NCBI GenBank assembly: GCA_014843695.1
Contig: CM026387.1
Coordinates: forward strand, 74,551,791 to 74,615,790
Length of the DNA stretch: 64,000 nt
From: Archivesica marissinica
Lineage: Eukaryota > Mollusca > Bivalvia > Venerida > Vesicomyidae
Direction of reading: 5' to 3'
Each line of letters begins with the position of its first letter. The stretch's first letter is position 1. Made by a program: the position numbers and the translations under genes. This document shows, in pieces, positions 34,901 to 47,000 of the stretch. The notes under the pieces are model-generated. The model was not told the origin of the DNA, ran no database searches, and worked only from the letters and a program-made list of their open reading frames with translations.

Positions 34901-35795
34901 CGTACCAAATCCACCCCTTGCAACATGTTAATACCTGAACAATGCTCTGTTTATCCGTACCAAATCCACCCCTTGTAACATGTTAATGCCTGAATATTGC
35001 TATGTTTATCCGTACCAAATCCACCCCTTGCAACATGTTAATACCTGAACAGTGCTCTGTTTATCCGTACCAAATCCACCCCTTGTAGCATGTTAATACC
35101 TGAACATTGCTCTGTTTATCCGTACCAAATCCACCCTTTGTAACATGTTAATACTTGAACATTGCTCTGTTTATCCGTACCAATTCCACACCTTGTAACA
35201 TGTTAATACTTGAACATTGCTCTGTTTATCCGTACCAAATCTACCCCTTGTAACATGTTAATACTTGAACATTGCTATGTTTGTTTATCCGTACCATATC
35301 CACCCCTTGTAACATGTTAATACCTGAAAATTGCTCTGTTCATCCGTATCAAATCCACACCTTGTAACATGTTAATACCTGAACATTGCTCTGTTTATCC
35401 GTACCAAATCCACCCCTTGTAACATGTTAATACCTGAACAGTGCTCTGTTTATCCGTACCAAATCCAACCCTTGCAACATGTTAATACCTGAACATTGCT
35501 ATGTTTATCCGTACCATATCCACCCCTTGTAACATGTTAATGCTTGAATATTGCTATGTTTATCCGTACCAAATCCACCCCTTGCAACATGTTAATACCT
35601 GAACAGTGCTCTGTTTATCCGTACCAAATCCACCCCTTGTAACATGTTAATACCTGAACATTGCTCTGTTTATCCGTACCAAATCCACGCCATGTAACAT
35701 GTTAATACCTGAACATTGCTCTGTTTATCCGTACCAAATCCACCCCATGTAACATGTTAATACATGAGCAGTGCTCTGTTTATCCGTACCAAATC
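22927..35795. repeat. 55-bp satellite, about 230 units, with gap
   Basis: The unit runs taacatgttaatacctgaac, attgctctgtttatccgtac, caaatccaccccttg. Recurrent variants are cat/cag/caa/tat before tgct, tgctc/tgcta, ttgtaa/ttgcaa, and accaaat/accatat/accaatt. Rare variants recur with a spacing of about 2693 bases (49 units), so a higher-order unit has been amplified. Clusters of single-base indels occur, for example near 26500-27000, 27870-28200, 29090-29120, 31850-31960 and 34700-34860. No coding capacity. Confidence 0.97.
25002..26001. other. Assembly gap of exactly 1000 N
   Basis: A run of 1000 N inside the 55-bp satellite. The round length marks a gap of unknown true size; the two 344-347-codon frames across it are meaningless. 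Confidence 0.99.
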
Positions 35796-35877
35796 ATAAT
35801 AGCACTGAACTTAATGTGCATACATCAATTTTAAAATGTTTTATTGAAATCGCTGTTTTTGCAATGAATGACATTAA

Positions 35878-36350
35878 AATATATCAGCAATATATCAGCA
35901 ATATATCAACAATATATCAACAATATATCAGCAATATATCAGCAATATATCAGCAATATATCAGCAATATATCAGCAATATATCAACAATATATCAGCAA
36001 TATATCAACAATATATCAACAATATATCAACAGTATATCAACAATATATCAACAATATATCAACAATATATCAACAATATATCAGCAATATATCAACAAT
36101 ATATCAACAATATATCAACAATATATCAGCAATATATCAACAATATATCAACAATATATCAACAATATATCAGCAATATATCAACAATATATCAACAATA
36201 TATCAACAATATATCAACAATATATCAACAATATATCAGCAATATATCAGCAATATATCAACAATATATCAACAATATATCAGCAATATATCAACAATAT
36301 ATCAACAATATATCAACAATATATCAGCAATATATCAGCGATATATCAAC
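35878..36350. repeat. 11-bp minisatellite, about 43 units
   Basis: Units of aatatatcaac and aatatatcagc alternate irregularly, with a single gtatatc variant near 36030 and a gcg variant at the end. It starts about 80 bases after the 55-bp array ends. Two long plus-strand frames (ISNISTIYQQY repeats) are by-products. Confidence 0.95.
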
Positions 36351-37019
36351 AATAACAATAACATTAATGGCTAACCTGAACAACTTGAAACCAGCAATGT
36401 ACTAAATATTAAAATCCTAAACATTTCGTCGCTCTCTTCTCTAGCCTTATTTGTAAATCTTCAAACTCCAAACTCGAATGCAGTAAAAATCACACAAGTA
36501 TCAATTACACATAATGACATCTCTTTTCAACAATTTTAGTTAAGTTTGTTCTACATTGCAGAATCTAGTTTTAGTTTTATCGACGAAATACAAATGTAGA
36601 TGTTTTGCAAGATTACAAACTTTAAATAAACAAGAAAATAAAAATGTTTGAAATATTGAAGTCTATAATTTGTGGTTCATACTATACGTTCTTATATGTG
36701 TTTTATACTATTTCATATATCGTTTCGCATCAGTTCTACTATATCACGACATCTTGCATAATTCATGTCATCCTCATAGTAAGCGAAGCATGGAGAACGG
36801 TTCATGATATAAAACCACACAAATATCAAGGATATTATACATTTTTTATAATTGCATATACGAACTTCGGGTATTTCCCATTAGTAAGCTGTTTGGGTGC
36901 TTTATCTGCTTAATCAGAACATGGTTGCTACAGTTTTATTTCACAACAGCTATTGAGTAAATATTATGGTGCAATCCATGTAAAAAATATAGTATTATTT
37001 AGAGATTATTTAGTTTAGT
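36351..37019. other. AT-rich spacer with one hydrophobic small frame
   Basis: An 89-codon plus frame at 36644-36913 encodes a very hydrophobic, Tyr/Ile-rich peptide with two or three possible membrane helices. I recognise no family, the composition matches AT-rich background, and no splice or polyA context supports it. It is left as non-coding. Confidence 0.4.
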
Positions 37020-37236
37020 TTAGTTTTACAACGATTTCGAAGAAAGATTTAACAACTTATATTAATCACTCTCGATTGCGCGGATGAAAGCGCATATGTG
37101 GTCATTCGTGTGGGAGGAAACCCACTTGTCCGATCTGGCGATGACCGTACCAGCTCACATATTTCCCGGTCCGAGGATCGAACACGGGTTACATTGGTGA
37201 GAAGTGAGCGCGCTAACCACTGCGCTACTCTGACAG
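37020..37236 (-). mobile_element. tRNA-derived SINE
   Basis: On the minus strand the head gtcagagtagcgcagtggtt (A box TAGCGCAGTGGTTAGCGCGC) starts near 37234, and a B box (GTGTTCGATCCTC) lies at about 37181-37169. The body contains gtgggtttcctcccaca and ends near 37020 in an AT-rich tail. Confidence 0.75.
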
Positions 37237-37395
37237 ATGATGATGATTGAGCTTATTAACCCTCGCCGCCGGCGAACCATATGGGCGAGCCTTATAGTAT
37301 TATTTATATACTGACACCATAACACAACTGTGCACATTTATATTGAGCGTTGTTTTAATCATATTTGATTTGCTATTTGATATTTAATACATAAT

Positions 37396-37540
37396 CATGA
37401 CTTTACATTACATACATAATCATGACTTTACATTACATACATAATCATGACTTTACATTACATACATAATCATGACTTTACATTACATACATAATCATGA
37501 CTTTACATTACATACATAATCATGACTTTACATTACATAC
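37396..37540. repeat. 25-bp minisatellite, left flank of nested array
   Basis: About six units of ataatcatgactttacatta plus catac. The same unit resumes at 39165 after the 21-bp array. Confidence 0.93.
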
Positions 37541-39164
37541 AGCAATCATAACTTCTAATCCAGCAATCATGACTTCTAATCACATAATCATGACTTCTAA
37601 TCCAGCAATCATAACTTCTAATCCAGCAATCATGACTTCTAATCACATAATCATGACTTCTAATCCAGCAATCATGACTTCTAATCAATCAATCATGACT
37701 TCTAATAAAGTAATCATGACTTCTAATCAAGCAATCATAACTTCTAATCACATAATCATGACTTCTAATCCAGCAATCATAACTTCTAATCACATAATCA
37801 TGACTTCTAATCAAGCAATCATGACTTCTAATCACATAATCATGACTTCTAATCCAGCAATCATAACTTCTAATCACATAATCATGACTTCTAATCCAAC
37901 AATCATGACTTCTAATCCAGCAATCATGACTTCTAATCCAGCAATCATGACCTCTAATCCAGCAATCATGACTTCTAATCCAGCAATCATGACTTCTAAT
38001 CAAGCAATCATAACTTCTAATCCAGCAATCATGACTTCTAATCAAGCAATCATAACTTCTAATCACATAATCATGACTTCTAATCCAGCAATCATAACTT
38101 CTAATCAAGCAATCATAACTTCTAATCCAGCAATCATGACTTCTAATCCAGCAATCATGACTTCTAATCCAGCAATCATGACTTCTAATCCAGCAATCAT
38201 GACTTCTAATCCAGCAATCATGACTTCTAATCCAGCAATCATAACTTCTAATCACATAATCATGACTTCTAATCAAGCAATCATAACTTCTAATCACATA
38301 ATCATGATTTCTAATCCAGCAATCATGACTTCTAATCAATCAATCATGACTTCTAATAAAGTAATCATGACTTCTAATCAAGCAATCATAACTTCTAATC
38401 ACATAATCATGACTTCTAATCCAGCAATCATAACTTCTAATCACATAATCATGACTTCTAATCAAGCAATCATGACTTCTAATCACATAATCATGACTTC
38501 TAATCCAGCAATCATGACTTCTAATCACATAATCATGACTTCTAATCAAGCAATCATGACTTCTAATCACATAATCATGACTTCTAATCCAGCAATCATG
38601 ACTTCTAATCCAGCAATCATGACTTCTAATCCAGCAATCATAACTTCTAATCACATAATCATGACTTCTAATCAAGCAATCATAACTTCTAATCACATAA
38701 TCATGACTTCTAATCCAGCAATCATGACTTCTAATCAATCAATCATGACTTCTAATAAAGTAATCATGACTTCTAATCAAGCAATCATAACTTCTAATCA
38801 CATAATCATGACTTCTAATCCAGCAATCATAACTTCTAATCACATAATCATGACTTCTAATCCAGCAATCATGACTTCTAATCCAGCAATCATGACCTCT
38901 AATCCAGCAATCATGACTTCTAATCCAGCAATCATGACTTCTAATCCAGCAATCATGACTTCTAATCAAGCAATCATAACTTCTAATCCAGCAATCATGA
39001 CTTCTAATCAAGCAATCATAACTTCTAATCCAGCAATCATGACTTCTAATCCAGCAATCATGACTTCTAATCCAGCAATCATGACTTCTAATCCAGCAAT
39101 CATGACTTCTAATCCAGCAATCATGACTTCTAATCCAGCAATCATAACTTCTAATCACATAATC
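37541..39164. repeat. 21-bp minisatellite inside the 25-bp array
   Basis: About 77 units of agcaatcatgacttctaatc plus c, with variants cacataatcatg, caagcaatcata and a rare pair (aatcaatcaatc, aataaagtaatc). The rare pair recurs at about 37684, 38336 and 38735, with spacings of 31 and 19 units, showing block duplication. It shares the core aatcatgactt with the 25-bp unit. Long frames on both strands (up to 579 codons) are artefacts of a stop-free unit whose length is divisible by three. Confidence 0.95.
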
Positions 39165-39646
39165 ATGACTTTACATTACATACATATCATGACTTTACAT
39201 TACATACATAATCATGACTTTACATTACATACATAATCATGACTTTACATTACATACATAATCATGACTTTACATTACATACATAATCATGACTTTACAT
39301 TACATACATAATCATGACTTTACATTACATACATAATCATGACTTTACATTACATACATAATCATGACTTTACATTACATACATAATCATGACTTTACAT
39401 TACATACATAATCATGACATCTGATTTTACATTACATACCAATGACATATTACATACATCATGACTTTACATTACATACATAATCATGACTTTACATTAC
39501 ATACATATTTTTTATCATGACTTTACATTACATACATAATCATGACTTTACATTACATACATAATCATGACTTTACATTACATACATAATCATGACTTTA
39601 CATTACATACATAATCATGACTTTACATTACATACATAATCATGAC
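39165..39646. repeat. 25-bp minisatellite, right flank of nested array
   Basis: About 19 units of the same 25-bp repeat as 37396-37540. A scrambled stretch near 39415-39465 and a T-run insertion near 39507 interrupt it. Confidence 0.93.
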
Positions 39647-39910
39647 AGAGCAAAGAAATATAAATTTGGGCTGGGCAACAAGTTCTAACATCATTAGTAA
39701 ACTCCCTTCCCCAAATTACAAATTTTAGAATTATGGATTTTATTATCACGAGTGAAGAAGTTAATCCTTGCATTAATTCACCCATTATTTCGCACATTTT
39801 GATTATATACCAGATATGCCTATATTTTTATCTACAGGGTTATACATTTTACATCTAAGGCAATTGGACAGTCTTTTTGGTGTCAGTATATATTGATACA
39901 TTATTCTTCT
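39647..39910. other. Short unique spacer
   Basis: No recognised feature between the 25-bp array and the TTAA MITE. Confidence 0.4.
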
Positions 39911-40153
39911 TTAACCCATTCAACACCAAGTAACTCACATGGACTGGTCCATGATATTTTTAGACCAATAAATTAATAACAAAATTACATTTGGATCAGT
40001 TCATTTATCAAAATGGGTATTTTTTTCCTAAAAATAGTTATATTACTTGAAAAAAGTGCAGATCCTGATGAGACGGCTCGTCACGAGCCGGCTCATCTGG
40101 ATCTACACTTTTTTGTAAGCCAATTTAGAGGTATGTGGTGTTGAAAGGGTTAA
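39911..40153. mobile_element. piggyBac-type MITE with TTAA duplication
   Basis: TTAA at 39911-39914 and 40150-40153 flanks a 235-bp element with inverted ends CCCATTCAACACCA and TGGTGTTGAAAGGG. Ends starting CCC after TTAA fit the piggyBac superfamily. The element contains a strong internal hairpin (40051-40112) and no gene. Confidence 0.8.
40051..40112. repeat. Strong hairpin within the MITE
   Basis: The arms run from aaaaaagtgcagatcc through gatgagacggctcg to the apex tca, and back through cgagccggctcatc and ggatctacactttttt. There are about 28 pairs with few mismatches and a GC-rich apex, unusual in this AT-rich surrounding. Confidence 0.85.
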
Positions 40154-40173
40154 GCCTCAAAACGGTCTACTAG

Positions 40174-40342
40174 ACGGATCTGTAGTCCAGTGCTTAACAC
40201 GATGGACTGGGAATCCAGGCATCGCAGTTTCAATCCCCCGTCTGAACATAATAAAAGTAACAGTATTTCAGATGGGACGTTAAACCGAGGTCTCGTGTCG
40301 GTGCTTTACATCGTGCACCAAGAACCAGAGGAGACTCTGGGG
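40174..40342 (+). mobile_element. SINE of family S, 3'-truncated at an array border
   Basis: The tRNA-like head acggatctgtagtccagtgc has an A box, and a B-box-like cagtttcaatcccccg follows. The body contains cagatgggacgttaaaccga, tctcgtgtcggtgcttta and aaccagaggagactctgg. The same family occurs at 49986-50256 and 55103-55257. The copy stops at gagactctgg and the 37-bp array begins at once. Confidence 0.8.
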
Positions 40343-43048
40343 AAAAGCATGTCATGTATATACTATTGTATAATTTATGAAAAGCATGACATGTATATAC
40401 TATTGTATAGTTTATGTAAAGCATGCCGTGTATATACTATTGTATTGTTTATGTAAAGCATGTCATGTATATACTATTGTATTGTTTATGTAAAGCATGT
40501 CATGTATATACTGTTGTATAGTTTATGTAAAGCATGTCATGTATATATTATTGTATTGTTTATGTAAAGCATGTCATGTATATACTGTTGTATAGTTTAT
40601 GTAAAGCATGTCATGTATATACTGTTGTATAGTTTATGTAAAGCATGCCATGTATATACTGTTGTATAGTTTATGTAAAGCATGCCATGTATATACTGTT
40701 GTATAGTTTATGTAAAGCATGCCGTGTAAATACTGTTGTATAGTTTATGTAAAGCATGCCATGTATATACTGTTGTATAGTTTATGTAAAGCATGCCGTG
40801 TATATACTAGTGTATAGTTTATGCAAAGCATGCCATGTATATACTGTTGTATAGTTTATGTAAAGCATGCCGTGTATATACTAGTGTATAGTTTATGTAA
40901 AGCATGCCATGTATATACTGTTGTATAGTTTATGTAAAGCATGCCATGTATATACTATTGTATAATTTATGTAAAGCATGCCATGTATATACTGTTGTAT
41001 AGTTTATGTAAAGCATGCCATGTATATACTGTTGTATAGTTTATGTAAAGCATGCCATGTATATACTGTTGTATAATTTATGTAAAGCATGTCATGTATA
41101 TACTGTTGTATAGTTTATGTAGAGCATGCCATGTATATACTATTGTATAGTTTATGTAAAGCATGCCATATATATACTGTTGTATAGGTTATGTAAAGCA
41201 TGCCGTGTATATACTATTGTATTGTTTATGTAAAGCATGTCATGTATATACTATTGTATTGTTTATGTAAAGCATGTCATGTATATACTGTTGTATAGTT
41301 TATGTAAAGCATGTCATGTATATACTTTGTTTGTTTTGTGTGTTGTTTTGTTGTATAGTTTATGTAAAGCATGCCATGTATATACTGTTGTATAGTTTAT
41401 GTAAAGCATGCCATGTATATACTGTTGTATAGTTTATGTAAAGCATGCCGTGTATATACTGTTGTATAGTTTATGTAAAGCATGCCATGTATATACTGTT
41501 GTATAGTTTATGTAAAGCATGCCGTGTATATACTATTGTATAGTTTATGTAAAGCATGCCATGTATATACTGTTGTATAGTTTATGTAAAGCATGCCGTG
41601 TATATACTGTTGTATAGTTTATGTAAAGCATGCCATGTATATACTGTTGTATAGTTTATGTAAAGCATGCCATTTTGTTGTGTTGTTTTGTGTGTTGTTT
41701 TGTTGTGTTTTGTGTGTGTATATACTGTTGTATAGTTTATGTAAAGCATGCCATGTATATACTGTTGTATAGTTTATGTAAAGCATGCCGTGTATATACT
41801 GTTGTATAGTTTATGTAAAGCATGCCATGTATATACTGTTGTATAGTTTATGTAAAGCATGCCGTGTATATACTAGTGTATAGTTTATGTAAAGCATGCC
41901 ATGTATATACTGTTGTATAGTTTATGTAAAGCATGCCATGTATATACTTTTGTATAGTTTATGTAAAGCATGTCATGTATATACTGTTGTATAGTTTATG
42001 TAAAGCATGCCATGTATATACTATTGTATAGTTTATGTAAAGCATGTCATGTATATACTGTTTGTATAGTTTAGTAAAGCATGCCATGTATAATACTATT
42101 GATAGTTTATATGTTAAGCATGCCCATGTATATACTGTTGTATAGTTATGTAAAGCATGCCAGTATATACTATTGTCTAGTTTTATGTAAAGCATGCCAT
42201 GTATATACTGTTTTATAGTTTATGTTAAAGCATGCCATGTATATACTGGTTTGTATAGTTTTATGTAAAGCATGCCATATTATACTATTGGTATAGTTTA
42301 TGGTAAAGCATGTCATGTATATATGTTGTATATTTATGTAAAGCATGCCATGTATTACTGTTGTATAGTTTATGTAAAGCATGCCATGTATATACTGTTT
42401 GTATAGTTTATGTAAAGCATGCCGTGTATATACTGTTTGTATAGTTTTTTTATGTAAGCATGCCATGTATATACTGTTTGTATAGTTTATGTAAAGCATG
42501 CCGGTATATACTAGTGTATAGTTTATGTAAAGCATGCCATGTATATACTGTTGTATAATTTATGTAAAGCATGTCATGTATATACTGTTGTATAGTTTAT
42601 GTAGAGCATGCCATGTATATACTATTGTATAGTTTATGTAAAGCATGCCATGTATATACTGTTGTATAGTTTATGTAAAGCATGCCATGTATATACTATT
42701 GTATAGTTTATGTAAAGCATGCCATGTATATACTGTTGTATAGTTTATGTAAAGCATGCCATGTATATACTGTTGTATAGTTTATGTAAAGCATGCCATG
42801 TATATACTGTTGTATAGTTTATGTAAAGCATGCCATGTATATACTGTTGTATAATTTATGTAAAGCATGTCATGTATATACTGTTGTATAGTTTATGTAG
42901 AGCATGCCATGTATATACTATTGTATAGTTTATGTAAAGCATGCCATGTATATACTGTTGTATAGTTTATGTAAAGCATGCCATGTATATACTATTGTAT
43001 AGTTTATGTAAAGCATGCCATGTATATACTGTTGTATAGTTTATGTAA
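40343..43048. repeat. 37-bp minisatellite, about 73 units
   Basis: The unit is aaagcatgccatgtatatac followed by tgttgtatagtttatgt, with variants gtcatg, gccgtg, tattgta and tagtgta. It contains the palindrome GCATGC in most units. Two GT-only insertions (about 41323-41351 and 41673-41718) and a zone of dense indels (about 42060-42500) interrupt it. The array runs into a gap. Frames such as those at 41959-42535 are artefacts. Confidence 0.96.
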
Positions 43049-44048
43049 NNNNNNNNNNNNNNNNNNNNNNNNNNNNNNNNNNNNNNNNNNNNNNNNNNNN
43101 NNNNNNNNNNNNNNNNNNNNNNNNNNNNNNNNNNNNNNNNNNNNNNNNNNNNNNNNNNNNNNNNNNNNNNNNNNNNNNNNNNNNNNNNNNNNNNNNNNNN
43201 NNNNNNNNNNNNNNNNNNNNNNNNNNNNNNNNNNNNNNNNNNNNNNNNNNNNNNNNNNNNNNNNNNNNNNNNNNNNNNNNNNNNNNNNNNNNNNNNNNNN
43301 NNNNNNNNNNNNNNNNNNNNNNNNNNNNNNNNNNNNNNNNNNNNNNNNNNNNNNNNNNNNNNNNNNNNNNNNNNNNNNNNNNNNNNNNNNNNNNNNNNNN
43401 NNNNNNNNNNNNNNNNNNNNNNNNNNNNNNNNNNNNNNNNNNNNNNNNNNNNNNNNNNNNNNNNNNNNNNNNNNNNNNNNNNNNNNNNNNNNNNNNNNNN
43501 NNNNNNNNNNNNNNNNNNNNNNNNNNNNNNNNNNNNNNNNNNNNNNNNNNNNNNNNNNNNNNNNNNNNNNNNNNNNNNNNNNNNNNNNNNNNNNNNNNNN
43601 NNNNNNNNNNNNNNNNNNNNNNNNNNNNNNNNNNNNNNNNNNNNNNNNNNNNNNNNNNNNNNNNNNNNNNNNNNNNNNNNNNNNNNNNNNNNNNNNNNNN
43701 NNNNNNNNNNNNNNNNNNNNNNNNNNNNNNNNNNNNNNNNNNNNNNNNNNNNNNNNNNNNNNNNNNNNNNNNNNNNNNNNNNNNNNNNNNNNNNNNNNNN
43801 NNNNNNNNNNNNNNNNNNNNNNNNNNNNNNNNNNNNNNNNNNNNNNNNNNNNNNNNNNNNNNNNNNNNNNNNNNNNNNNNNNNNNNNNNNNNNNNNNNNN
43901 NNNNNNNNNNNNNNNNNNNNNNNNNNNNNNNNNNNNNNNNNNNNNNNNNNNNNNNNNNNNNNNNNNNNNNNNNNNNNNNNNNNNNNNNNNNNNNNNNNNN
44001 NNNNNNNNNNNNNNNNNNNNNNNNNNNNNNNNNNNNNNNNNNNNNNNN
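43049..44048. other. Assembly gap of exactly 1000 N
   Basis: 1000 N separate the 37-bp array from the 32-bp array. Whether the two arrays meet or unique sequence lies between them is unknown. Confidence 0.99.
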
Positions 44049-47000
44049 ACACTTGGATATACGAACCCATGCACTCCCCCGCACACTTGAATATACGAAC
44101 CCGTGCACTCGCGCACACATGGATATACGAACCCGTGCACTCCCTCACACATGGATATACGAACCCATGCACTCACGCACACATGGATATACGAACCCAT
44201 GCACTCCCACACACATGGATATACGAACCCATGCACTCCCCAGCACACTTGAATATACGAACACGTGCACTCCCGCAAACATGGATATACGAACCCATGC
44301 ACTCCCGCACACATGGATATACGAACCCATGCACTCCCACACACATGGATATACGAACCCATGCACTCCCCCACACACTTGAATACACGAACCCGTGCAC
44401 TCCCGCACACATGGATATACGAACCCGTGAACTCCCGCACACTTGGATATACGAACCCATGTACTCCCCCGCATACATGGATATACGAACCCGTGCACTC
44501 CCACACACTTGGATATACGAACCCGTGCACTCCCACACACTTGGATATACGAACCCGTGCACTCCCGCACACTTGGATATACGAACCCGTGCACTCCCAC
44601 ACACTTGGATATACGAACCCATGCACTCCCGCACACATGGATATACGAACCCGTGCACTCCCCCACACACTGGATATACGAACCCGTGCACTCCCACACA
44701 CTTGGATATACGAACCCATGCACTCCCGCACACATGGATATACGAACTCATGCACTCCCGCACACTTGGATATACGAACCCGTGCACTCCCGCACACATG
44801 GATTTACGAACCCGTGCACTCCCGCACACTTGGATATACGAACCCATGCACTCCCACACACATGGATATACGAACCCATGCACTCCCACCACATGGATAT
44901 ACGAACCCGTGCACTCCCGCATACATGGATATACGAACCCATGCACTCCCACACACATGGATATACGAACCCATGCACTCCCCAGCACACATGTATATAC
45001 GAACCCGTGAACTCCCACACACTGGATATACGAACCCATGCACTCCCACACACTTGGATATACGAACCCGTGCACTCCCCCGCACACTTGAATATACGAA
45101 CCCGTGCACTCCCGCACACATGGATATACGAACCCATGCACTCCCACACACATGGATATACGAACCCATGCACTCCCTCGCACACTTGAATATACGAACC
45201 CGTGCACTCCCGCACACATGGATATACGAACCCGTGAACTCCCACACACTTGGATATACGAACCCATGCACTCCCACACATTTGGATATACGAACCCGTG
45301 CACTCCCCCGCACACTTGGATATACGAACCCGTGCACTCCCACACACTTGAATATACGAACTCATGCACTCCCACACACTTGAATATACGAACCCGTGCA
45401 CTCCCGCACACTTGGATATACGAACTCGTGCACTCCCCGGCACACTTGGATATACGAACCCGTGCACTCCCGCACACATGGGTATACGAACCCATGCACT
45501 CCCGCACACTTGGATATACGAACCCATGCACTCCCCGCACACTTTGATATACGAACCCATGCACTCCCCGCATACTTTGATATACGAATCCATGCACTCC
45601 CACACACTTGGATATACGAACCCATGCACTCCCTCACACTTGAATATACGAACCCGTGCACTCCCGCACACTTGAATATACGAACCCATGCACTCCCGCA
45701 CACTTGGATATACGAACCCGTGCACTCCCACACACTTGAATATACGAACCCATGTACTCCCCCACACTTGGATATACGAACCCATGCACTCCCACATACT
45801 TGAATATACGAACCCATGTACTCCCACACACTTGAATATACGAACCCATGTACTCCCCCACACATTTGAATATACGAACCCGTGCACTCCCACACACTTG
45901 AATATACGAACACATGCACTCCCGCACACATGGATATACGAACCCATGCACTCCCACACACTTGGATATACGAACCCATGCACTCCCGCACACATGGATA
46001 TACGAACCTATGCACTCCCGCACACTTGGATATACGAACCCATGCACTCCCGCACACATGGATATACGAACCCATGCACTCCCGCACACATGGATATACG
46101 AACCCATGCACTCCCACACTCTTGGTTATACGAACCCATTAACTCCCACACACTTGGATATACGAACCCATGCACTCCCGCACACATGGATATACGAACC
46201 TATGCACTCCCGCACACTTGGATGTACGAACCCATGCACTCCCGCACACATGGATATACGAACCCATGCACTCCCGCACACATGGATATACGAACCCATG
46301 CACTCCCACACTCTTGGTTATACGAACCCATTAACTTCCACATACTTGGATATACGAACCCGTGCACTCCCACACACATGGATATACGAACCCATGCACT
46401 CCCGCACACATGGATATACGAACCCATGCACTCCCGCACACATGGATATACGAACCTATGCACTCCCGCACACTTGGATGTACGAACCCATGCACTCCCG
46501 CACACATGGATATACGAACCCATGCACTCCCGCACACATGGATATACGAACCCATGCACTCCCACACTCTTGGTTATACGAACCCATTAACTTCCACATA
46601 CTTGGATATACGAACCCGTGCACTCCCACATACTTGGATATACGAACCCATGCACTCCCACATACTTGGATATACGAACCCATGCACTCCCGCACACATG
46701 GATATACGAACCCATGCACTCCCACACACTTGGATATACGAACCCATGCACTTCCACATACTTGGATATACGAACCCATGTACTCCCACACACTTGGATA
46801 TACGAACCCATGCACTCCCGCACACATGGATATACGAACCCATGCACTCCCGCATACTTGAATATACGAACCCGTGCACTCCCGCACACACTTGGATATA
46901 CGAACCCATGTACTCCCCCGCATACATGGATATACGAACCCGTGCACTCCCACACACTTGAATATACGAACCCATGCATTCCCACACACTTGAATATACG

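Noticed and set aside
22927..35795. A CRISPR array
   Set aside because: Units are contiguous 55-bp repeats without variable spacers, in a eukaryotic context with no cas genes.
35771..36374. YINNISTIYQQ-repeat proteins
   Set aside because: Pure translation of an 11-bp AT-rich minisatellite in overlapping frames.
36644..36913. 89-codon hydrophobic protein gene
   Set aside because: No recognisable family, composition as in AT-rich background, no conserved or regulatory context.
37497..39236. 579-codon plus-strand repeat protein and its minus-strand counterparts
   Set aside because: Artefact of the 21-bp unit, divisible by three and stop-free; the frame also passes into the 25-bp array without any domain.
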